Positions 59,701 through 64,000 of a stretch of 64,000 nucleotides of DNA are shown piece after piece. The notes below the pieces were generated by a model, which worked only from the letters and a program-made list of their open reading frames with translations, did not search any database and was not told the origin of the DNA. Numbering within the stretch: the stretch's first letter is position 1; every line of letters begins with the position of its first letter. This DNA is from Mytilus trossulus (lineage: Eukaryota; Mollusca; Bivalvia; Mytilida; Mytilidae). Both the position numbers and the translations under genes were made by a program. Location: positions 52,212,955-52,276,954 of the forward strand of contig NC_086375.1 in assembly GCF_036588685.1 (NCBI RefSeq). Direction: 5' to 3'.

Positions 59701-61572
59701 ACTTCAAATAATATTGATCATATCTTGATATTGCCGCTACAACGCTTCCTGATGACTGTATCAAACAAGGAAATATGTCGTGTAATGTTGGTTTTAAGAA
59801 ACGTCTCTAAAAGAGGGACGGAAGATGTTCGTCACAATTTGAGACCATTTCTAAACTCACTATACCGACATGTTTCGCATGTTTAGATCTTTGCAACCTG
59901 GAGGAATAGTCTAATCTGTAATGTTACCGTGTATGTCTTGATCCCGATTGTGACTCAATTATATGCCCTTAGAAAATGACAAAATCAAAAGCTCAAACAC
60001 ATAAACCGAGTAGGAAATAAAATTGGTTGATTAAACCTGGTTTAATATCCAGCTAGGTCTCCCACATAAATAACTCGGAATTGTTGAAGGGCTCTGCAAA
60101 CCTCACTCTACACATAAATAACTCGGAATTGTTGAAGGGCTCTGCAAACCTCACTCTATTCCTATCCCAGTTGTTAAGTCTCATACACATTAGCTGGAAA
60201 TTTTCTGACATTTTTTGGTTTCAGAAATGTGTAAAGTAAATAGTATTCTCCTGATTAATGTCCGACTTATTACACAAGAATTGAAGAGTGAACTGCATGT
60301 TTAATTGAATTGCTGATCTATGGATTTGACAAACGTTCTCGTCATATCGACAAACACAAATGCTTTGTTAAGTTAATACACTCAAAGGGTTGATTATGAA
60401 TTATTATATGACGCGCTTCATTCGCTTTGTAAATAAACCCATGCTCTGAATCCACATGTTTGCACATGTGTATAATCACTACTGTAGAATAATGAATTTT
60501 ATCAAATTGGCATGCATTTAATTTATTATATTATGATATACACTGGACATTTCGCGCCTCGCAGTAAAACCTAGCAGCTGAATGGAATATGTAAAAATGT
60601 TAAAGAATCTCTACAACTCCCTTAGATTTCCGTGAACTATTTGTTGTAGGCAAAACGTTTGTCTTTATCCACACCTCCTTCAGTGTGATGTTAATTTGTT
60701 ACAGATTTGAAAAAAAAATGGTACAACAGTTCTAAATTTCACTGATTATCATATTAAATCATTGTATTCATTTTTTAATACGTCTTTTGAAATATTATAT
60801 AGTTATAAGGCAACAAATTCTAACTCACTCTTGCTTTTTTCATTACAGGTCTGTTTTTAAAGTATACTCTTGCTTACATTCAAATATAAGCATGGGGAAA
60901 GATATTCTTATCTTAAACGAGTTACTACCGCAAAGTATCTTTAACTTCACAGAAGATGTGTTCGACAAGTGCCACCAGCTGATTAACAATTACCATTCGT
61001 ATATTCAACGAGTAGAATCATCATGTGGAAGACCCAAACCAAAAACCATTGGATGTACCGGTCATAATTATGGCTTGATGGACTGTGATTCTAGTATGTA
61101 TTTACTTAGTAATGGTCAAAGATGAATGTTAAAATTAAAAATCAATAATTGTTAAGGTAGTTACAATGTAACATAACTTGTTGTTCACAATTGTGAATTG
61201 TGTGTTAAATTTATCGCAGCTAAACAGGTGTGGCTATTGTTATTGGAAAAAATCTGCTAACTCAGTTTTACCAATAACTTTTATAGATATCTTCTAAATT
61301 TAAAGTTTTTTTTCTTCAGACGGTTCCTTTATCGTATTGTAGTTATTAAGTGGAAATGTTCCGAACAAAAACATCATTTACTTAGTTGTTCAGACCATTA
61401 TACTTGCTGATCGTCATTCTGAAACCGATGCTAAAATATCGCTCTAAAAGAATTTATTGATTCGTCACAGGTACATATATATGTCTTTTTATTTTCAGGT
61501 GTAGGTGGAATGCGCGTCACTGGTTTTGTACATATAGTAAATATATTAACGTTATTATATAATTTGATGTAA
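41715..61572 (+). CDS. Secreted Cys-repeat protein with Thr-rich stalk and GPI-like tail (10 exons)
   Basis: Ten exons (41715..41748, 53025..53172, 53940..54076, 54910..54997, 55293..55420, 57194..57275, 57880..58286, 59395..59488, 60849..61093, 61499..61572) join to 1437 bases, 478 residues, in one frame. Every junction has GT/AG ends and matching phase. Residues 1-17 are a signal peptide (MAFIILTFYFLVGQVFG). Residues ~20-242 hold three repeats with about three Cys per exon. Residues 243-342 are a Thr-rich mucin-like stalk with five IPLTTT-type units. A fourth Cys repeat follows (343-454), then a hydrophobic tail (VTGFVHIVNILTLLYNLM) like a GPI signal. There are several N-glycosylation sequons (NIT, NDS, NES, NIS, NFT). 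It is probably extracellular and membrane-tethered. I do not recognise the family; the nematode T20D4.11-like (DUF19) domain is worth comparing. The linkage of exon 1, across an 11 kb intron, is the least certain part. Confidence 0.75.
41749..43120. other. Start of the 11 kb intron 1, no feature seen
   Basis: AT-rich intronic sequence. 42390..42440 has a short family C fragment (CTCCGACGAAAATTCAAAAC). The 73-codon minus frame at 42616..42837 has a hydrophobic start but no splice support. Confidence 0.4.
43125..43450 (-). repeat. Dispersed repeat family B, reversed, in intron 1
   Basis: GAAGATGTAGTATGACTGCC, CCAATGAAACAACCCTCC, CAACAAACGACAACCCTAAA and GACTTGGGACAGGCGTATGC in reversed family order. 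Confidence 0.7.
43537..44172 (+). repeat. Tandem repeat, four ~165-base units
   Basis: Units start near 43537, 43702, 43868 and 44033 with GGTCCTATGT or GACCTATGTT. Each holds CGTTGGCGGCCATCTTGGAT, GGCTACAAAGTAACAA, CACCTCATAAGGAACATTCA and TTTGGTTTCATTCCATTCAG. The last unit is cut short. Units differ at several positions. The frames at 43913..44098 and 44038..44391 arise from the repeat. Confidence 0.85.
44338..44515. repeat. Two family B ends facing each other
   Basis: 44338..44440 is a reversed end (GAAGATGCGGTATGATTGCG; CAATGTACGGCCTTCAAAAG). 44470..44515 is a forward end (CATTGACACTCACACCACAT). Together they could form a short inverted-repeat element. Confidence 0.6.
44516..46380. other. 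Intron 1, no gene seen
   Basis: AT-rich sequence with poly-T runs. Short frames are present, but none has recognisable content. Confidence 0.4.
46381..46620 (+). other. Coding-like remnant of unknown family
   Basis: A plus-strand frame at 46408..46617 includes YFTNTWCYWNKSEEIENDMN and YEVVFADSAEALLSQWN. Just upstream another frame gives VEKWIHLPFPY. Composition and Trp content look like real, now broken, coding sequence, perhaps part of a transposase, but I cannot name it. The neighbouring bases are full of stops. Confidence 0.25.
46945..47045 (+). repeat. Family B tail
   Basis: GAAGGCCATACAGTGACCTA, GAAAGTTGTCTCATTGGCA and ATACCACATCTTCT: the last ~100 bases of the family. It explains the frames at 46992..47280. 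Confidence 0.65.
47170..47600 (+). repeat. Family A subtype, one long copy plus a partial one
   Basis: TTTCTTGCACCAGATGCGCA, TTCGACAATACATGTCTC and TTCAGTGATGCTCG begin a long copy that ends near 47508 with GTACCGAAGTACTGGTTAC and GGGCTGGTGATACCCTCGG. The same start is repeated at 47530..47595. A reversed fragment of this subtype is at 53728..53790. Confidence 0.7.
47601..49139. other. Intron 1, no gene; short repeated motif
   Basis: Two related blocks (about 48718..48860 and 48870..48920) share a GAGAGCGCTAATAAGG / GAGAGCACTTATAAGAG element and a CATAACTC stretch. Otherwise the sequence is AT-rich with (AAC)n at 48241..48256. Confidence 0.4.
49140..51055 (+). pseudogene. Decayed reverse-transcriptase element with 3' tail, interrupted by an insertion
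   Basis: Broken plus frames give YALEFLLDNIFVRFGDSVYR, QMGTNCAPLITD (motif B-like) and FYCYELQFM up to ~49465. After an insertion they continue with KYLDDVLAL (catalytic YLDD at about 49788..49799), DIYLINGKLN, RDYFSFLIINYPF, SPSHGVYISQL and LLHQGFRYHKLLKTFTKFYH. Stops follow from ~50200. The 3' tail with GGGGCCAGCAGAAGGACGCC runs to ~51055. It belongs to the same broad group as the element at 39.3 kb and lies in intron 1 of the secreted gene. It cannot encode a working enzyme. Confidence 0.75.
49476..49781 (+). mobile_element. Non-coding insertion just before the YLDD motif
   Basis: GTGTTTCCGTTGTGTCG through CTACTGTTGCCTTTATT matches the 3' part of the 1.5 kb repeat (18.5-18.8 kb). It separates the motif B region from YLDDVLAL, which are close together in related reverse transcriptases, so the element was hit after or during its decay. 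Confidence 0.65.
51056..51775 (-). repeat. Two tandem family A copies, reversed
   Basis: Copies at about 51056..51400 and 51405..51775. Each starts with GCTGGTGGAGAT and CCCGAGGGTATCACCAGCC, then GTCAGCACTTCTGTG, and ends with GAGCGTCACTGATGAGTCTT. The second ends with the full GAAACGCGCGTCTGGCGTA. Confidence 0.8.
51885..52240 (+). repeat. Dispersed repeat family B, diverged copy
   Basis: TTAGACCGTTCGTTTTCCTG, GTTCGGTGTGAGCCAAGGC and TGTCTCATTGGCACTCATAC in family order, followed by a TA run. Confidence 0.7.
52233..52258. repeat. (TA)n microsatellite
   Basis: An uninterrupted alternating TA stretch of about 26 bases at the end of a family B repeat. Confidence 0.85.
52260..53024. other. End of intron 1, no feature seen
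   Basis: AT-rich intronic sequence leading to the exon 2 acceptor. I looked here for a closer signal-peptide exon and found none in frame. Confidence 0.45.
53025..53172 (+). CDS. Secreted gene, exon 2 (repeat 1, first half)
   Basis: Acceptor AATACTTTTTAG, donor TGCAA|GTAAGA; phase 1 to 2. Encodes QKQC, then EQC, a hydrophilic helix and FTDLC. The open frame at 53037..53258 is a different, unused frame. Confidence 0.78.
53728..53790 (-). repeat. Family A subtype fragment in intron 2
   Basis: GAAGAGACATGTATTTTCG and TGCGCATCTGGTGCAAGAA are the reverse complement of the start of the 47170 copy. Confidence 0.7.
53940..54076 (+). CDS. Secreted gene, exon 3 (repeat 1, second half)
   Basis: Acceptor CACTTTAAACCAG, donor TCGG|GTGAGA; phase 2 to 1. 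Encodes KSVIVGNNITKWYDEK, then KMC, QWTD and VFCNDS. There is one NIT and one NDS sequon. Confidence 0.78.
54325..54490 (-). repeat. Reversed fragment of the 1.5 kb repeat's 3' part, in intron 3
   Basis: CAAAACTCATAAAACCATGG, AATCGGGGTAACAAAC, ACTGAGGGAAAACGC and ATAACAAATATAAC are complementary to blocks at 18.62-18.79 kb. Confidence 0.7.
54910..54997 (+). CDS. Secreted gene, exon 4 (repeat 2, first half)
   Basis: Acceptor TTTGCTTTCTAG, donor TGTAG|GTAAGT; phase 1 to 2. Encodes VCTHFQDLQNC and VKKFC, the C-x8-C...C pattern also seen in exon 6. Confidence 0.78.
55293..55420 (+). CDS. Secreted gene, exon 5 (repeat 2, second half)
   Basis: Acceptor TTTTTACTTTCAG, donor ATCAG|GTAAAT; phase 2 to 1. 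Encodes TFNESVVCANEILRDSC and YYNRACLS; three Cys and one NES sequon. Confidence 0.78.
55590..55790 (-). repeat. Dispersed repeat family C, copy in intron 5
   Basis: CAACTGTCATATACCTAACT, GGTGGAGAAACCCTAG, TAGCTAGCTTAACCTCTC and TATGACAGTCGTA match the order at 11195..11430. Confidence 0.75.
56540..56835 (-). pseudogene. LINE reverse-transcriptase C-terminal fragment in intron 5
   Basis: Minus-strand KILYNLAPVCLQNLL, then SFRYSNILDIPQVRTTSYGK, then in a shifted frame FSFDAASLWNIIPDHFRTVY. This order is the conserved end of the reverse-transcriptase protein of CR1/Jockey-type LINEs. A one-base shift falls in the A run near 56680, and stops follow. It is a 5'-truncated, dead copy. The 107-codon frame at 56093..56416 lies beyond this end and is not recognised. 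Confidence 0.7.
56985..57193 (+). repeat. Two decayed copies of the exon 6 acceptor and first codons
   Basis: TTTTTAG then GCAGAGCCTTAGATGAAACC (about 57000..57030), and CCTAAAG then GCTGTACAACTGTAGATGAA (about 57115..57145), each precede the true TATAG then GATGTACAACCTTAGATGAA at 57194. Downstream bases (GCCATGCTAATT versus GGCATGCTATAT) also correspond. This is a tandem triplication of the intron-exon border. Confidence 0.7.
57194..57275 (+). CDS. Secreted gene, exon 6 (repeat 3, first half)
   Basis: Acceptor TTTTCTTATAG, donor TGTCA|GTAAGT; phase 1 to 2. Encodes GCTTLDETIKAINSCW and SLSNC. Two decayed copies of its acceptor and first codons lie just upstream. Confidence 0.78.
57880..58286 (+). 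CDS. Secreted gene, exon 7 (repeat 3, second half, and mucin-like stalk)
   Basis: Acceptor TTTTAAATTTCAG, donor CAGTG|GTAAGC; phase 2 to 1. Encodes FKTCLYEKAKICEEVNKLL, then VMC, then ~100 residues rich in Thr, Ser and Pro with IPLTTT-type repeats coded by a 24-base minisatellite at about 58015..58115. If the donor is not used, the frame stops at 58345 beside AATAAA hexamers. Confidence 0.78.
58287..59394. other. Intron 7 of the secreted gene
   Basis: AT-rich. The exon 7 frame continues to a TAA at 58343..58345, overlapping AATAAA hexamers at 58337 and 58341. A (TA)n run lies at 58686..58708. No further exon is seen before 59395. Confidence 0.5.
59395..59488 (+). CDS. Secreted gene, exon 8 (repeat 4, first half)
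   Basis: Acceptor TTTTTGATAATAG, donor GCAT|GTAAGT; phase 1 to 2. Encodes DEIRHIIGNCLAHVKD and INFETC. It was chosen because its phases are exactly what exons 7 and 9 need and its layout echoes exon 6. The first Cys of the pattern is missing. Confidence 0.7.
60063..60158 (+). repeat. Exact tandem duplication of 48 bases in intron 8
   Basis: The unit beginning CACATAAATAACTCGGAATT and ending CAAACCTCACTCTA occurs twice back to back (60063..60110 and 60111..60158) with no difference, indicating a recent event. A family C-like fragment (AAACCTGGTTTAATATCCAG) precedes it. Confidence 0.9.
60849..61093 (+). CDS. Secreted gene, exon 9 (repeat 4, second half, extended)
   Basis: Acceptor TTTTTTCATTACAG, donor TTCTA|GTATGT; phase 2 to 1. 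Encodes SVFKVYSCLHSNIS, VFDKCHQL, VESSCGRPKP, GCTGHN and MDCDS. It is longer than its counterparts and has two extra Cys. Confidence 0.75.
61499..61572 (+). CDS. Secreted gene, exon 10 (GPI-like tail and stop)
   Basis: Acceptor TTTTTATTTTCAG; phase 1. Encodes VGGMR and the hydrophobic VTGFVHIVNILTLLYNLM, with TAA at 61570. A small-residue site followed by a hydrophobic end fits a GPI-anchor signal. A membrane helix with no tail is the alternative. Confidence 0.7.
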
Positions 61573-62730
61573 TTCAATACAAACAATATTTTACATGTTC
61601 AAACAATTGAATTTTCAAATATGATATTTTTTGGACTCATTGTTAACATTATTATATTGAAAGATTATTTGCTTCCACACTGCACGATCAATTTGCATGT
61701 GCATAAACTATATATTTCGATAGAAATCAAATGAAGATCGAGATAGTAAAATTCTCTCCCGCCATACTTTTCTAAATTTATAAAGCATTTTTCTTGTTAA
61801 GTATAAATAAGACAAGTGCATAAAAGAGGGACGAATGATACCAGAGGTACAGTCAATAATATAGCATAAGGACACGCAGAAATTGCATGTAACAAACGAG
61901 TAGATACAGTTTTTACCGACTGCCAAGACTGTTGAATGCTTTAATCCATATGGAAAAAAAAATCTCAAATATATGCAGTGTTTCATAATAATATGAGTAC
62001 GAACTTTTTATAATTTGATAATACATGGCAAACCAACATTCAAACTGAATTTTTTTTGAAAAAGTAGCCAAACTTTCAAACTGTTTTGGTTGAGACATAC
62101 ATATATAAAAAAAAAAAGGAATTGAAATGAAATGAAATGATATAGAAATACAGGCACCAACATTAATATTTCTGTACACATTCTAACAACATTCCATGAC
62201 GCAGCGAAATACATTTAAAAAAAATTTAATTGATACAGAACTTTATCTAAATTTATCATACTACCAGCAACAAGCTAAATATATATAAAATAATACTACT
62301 ATAAGTTAACACAGGAAAAATGTTACAACGAAAAATAATACAATACATTTCTTATGTATATATAGATAATCATTATAATTTAAAAACAACATTCAGTATC
62401 AGCTCATTTTTGCGAATTTTACGAAAATGTGACCACTGGTTGTATGTTGGTAAATAACTATGCATGTCATTTAGTGCAAACGAGAGAGAGTGAGTATTTT
62501 AGCATTGTTAATTAAATCATGCACATAACTGAGTACATTATTAGTGTACATTATATAATCTGCACACGTATGAGTGCTAGCATAAAATGAGATAATCGCC
62601 ACAATTATATGTATTCTAGTTCTGTATTAGGTTTCTGATTTTGTATATTTTTATGTCATGGTTTATTTTGTCTTGTATGTTGCTTTTGTCTTTTCAATGT
62701 GTAAATTAATGATATGACGATTATTGTATT
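61573..62730. other. 3' flank of the secreted gene, no feature seen
   Basis: AT-rich sequence. No AATAAA hexamer was found close after the stop. The minus-strand frames between 61708 and 62214 have no recognisable content. Confidence 0.4.
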
Positions 62731-62734
62731 CTGA

Positions 62735-63110
62735 CTTGTTTCGTTTGTTCGTGTATGTTGTGATGTTGCTATTGTTTCAGAAAAAGGGTGAAGGTTTGGT
62801 ACCATTAAAACATTTAATTCCGCTGCAAATGTTTGCACCTGTCTTAAGTCAGGAATCTGATGTACAGTAGTTGTTGTTTGTTTATGTAATTTTTATGTGT
62901 TTCTCGTTTTTTATAGATTAGACCGTTGGGTTTCCCGTTTGAAGGGTTTTACACTTGTAATTTTAGGGTCCTCTATAGCTTTTTGTTCGGTATGAGCCAG
63001 GGCTCCACGTTGAAGGCCGCACATTGACCTATAATGGTTTACTTTTTGTAAATTGTTTTTTGGATGAAGAGTTGTCTCATTGGCACTCACACCACATCTT
63101 CCTATATCTA
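62735..63110 (+). repeat. Dispersed repeat family B, long copy
   Basis: Same ordered blocks as 5525..5975: ATTGTTTCAGAAAAAGGG, CCGCTGCAAATGTTTGCACC, CAGGAATCTGATGTACAGTA, TTAGACCGTTGGGTTTCCCG and GAGTTGTCTCATTGGCACTC, ending CCACATCTTCCTATATCTAT. Confidence 0.8.
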
Positions 63111-64000
63111 TATAAGATTACATTAAAGTTTTTTGTAGTCCGTTGTATGCCTCTAAAAAAATGCTATTCATGATGGTAATGAATATGAATATAACAAGTT
63201 TAATGTAAAAATGAAGAATAGCACAAAAGCAAATGAAAATGGTCGAGTCTCTTATGGTGAAATAACTATGAATTAAGTTCAAATTACTACTCCAACCGAA
63301 ACGTCAATCTCATTCGTCTATTTAAGTACAACAATTGATATTCTAAAAAAAAATCGAACCACATTACACTATTAAGAATAAGGAAGAAAAGAAATTAAGT
63401 TTATCATAGCTTTGTCGATCAACTCAAAGTTTTTTGAGAAAATAATTGTATTGTAAATGTTGGGGAAACGGAAAATCTATATTTGTGTTGCATTAAATAT
63501 AAATAAAAGTATGGAGTTATCTTCAATTTTATAAAATCAAATTATATATTGCATTTAAAAGATCTTATCTACAAAATGAAATAAAAACTTAATGAATATT
63601 AAATTCAGTATAAGGAATCACACTCGCATCAAAGAGAGAGACCGATACGAGGAAAAACTAACGAGCATTGAAAGTAAAAAGATAGTCTTGCAAATTGCCT
63701 GACTAGATTACGGATAAGTATGTTAGTTCTAGAACTGTTCTGTTTGTAGTCCATTTACAATACACACCATATATACAAAAATATCAGAATAACGTTTTAG
63801 CTGATATCATGAGAAAGGGTTATGAGCAGTAATGATGTATTTACTCCACGATTTTTTTTTGTTAGATGGAGAGTATTTTAGACATGATATGATAAAGTTA
63901 AATGGGATGACTTTTATTAAACTTTTATTGTGCAGCGTTGATATTAACACCTCTGCTGTGTATCACCATATTAAGAAAAAGTACAGTTATCTTTCTTTAT
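63111..64000. other. Intergenic, no feature seen
   Basis: AT-rich sequence to the window end with no supported gene, RNA or repeat. Confidence 0.45.

Noticed and set aside
60225..60298. Candidate exon after TTGGTTTCAG starting with a Cys codon
   Set aside because: It has a good acceptor, but no donor in the phase needed by exon 9, and the frame ends in TAA. The exon at 59395..59488 fits on both sides.
60865..61093. Alternative acceptor for exon 9 (TTTTTAAAG before TATACTC)
   Set aside because: It would fit phase 1 directly after exon 7, but the 60849 acceptor has the better tract and fits exon 8. Kept only as an alternative splice choice.

Overview
The window is an AT-rich eukaryotic genomic segment from a bivalve mollusc, most likely a mussel (Mytilidae). 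The reasons are introns with GT/AG borders, a tripartite-motif gene of the kind expanded in bivalves, and several dispersed repeat families whose sequence I associate with Mytilus. The species assignment is an inference from memory of repeats and is not tested here. No bacterial, phage or CRISPR features were seen.

Three genes can be supported. (1) A + strand, single-coding-exon TRIM-like gene at 22008..23705 encodes 565 aa: two B-box zinc fingers, a coiled coil and a C-terminal beta-propeller-like part, without a RING finger. (2) A - strand, four-exon gene at 30485..25384 encodes a 283 aa four-transmembrane protein, CD20/MS4A-like in layout. I assembled it from matching splice sites and phases. 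(3) A + strand, ten-exon gene at 41715..61572 encodes a 478 aa secreted protein: signal peptide, four cysteine-patterned repeats each split over a phase 1-2 and a phase 2-1 exon, a Thr-rich mucin-like stalk, and a GPI-anchor-like tail. I do not recognise its family, and it is the best candidate in the window for something undescribed. A small ORF with a myristoylation-like N-terminus (15654..15397, -) is possible but unproven.

Most of the rest is mobile-element debris. 0.4-1.3 kb, 18.9-21.2 kb, 39.3-39.8 kb and 49.1-51.1 kb hold decayed reverse transcriptases of one mussel-type retroelement group. A LINE-type reverse-transcriptase tail lies at 56.5-56.8 kb. 31807..37270 is a 5.5 kb inverted-repeat element with ~0.5 kb termini that start CACTGTG and are flanked by a 5-bp AACTA duplication; inside it sits a second copy of a 1.5 kb repeat also found at 17.3-18.8 kb. 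Three short dispersed families (called A, B and C below) recur on both strands. Foldback elements, palindromes, minisatellites and a ~165-bp tandem repeat fill much of the remaining space.

Layout: 0-21 kb repeats and retroelement remains; 22-23.7 kb TRIM gene; 25.4-30.5 kb four-TM gene; 31.8-41 kb nested transposons; 41.7-61.6 kb the secreted-protein gene, with an 11 kb first intron full of repeats; 61.6-64 kb mostly featureless. The three genes show no operon-like relation. The TRIM protein is probably cytosolic, while the other two are membrane or surface proteins.
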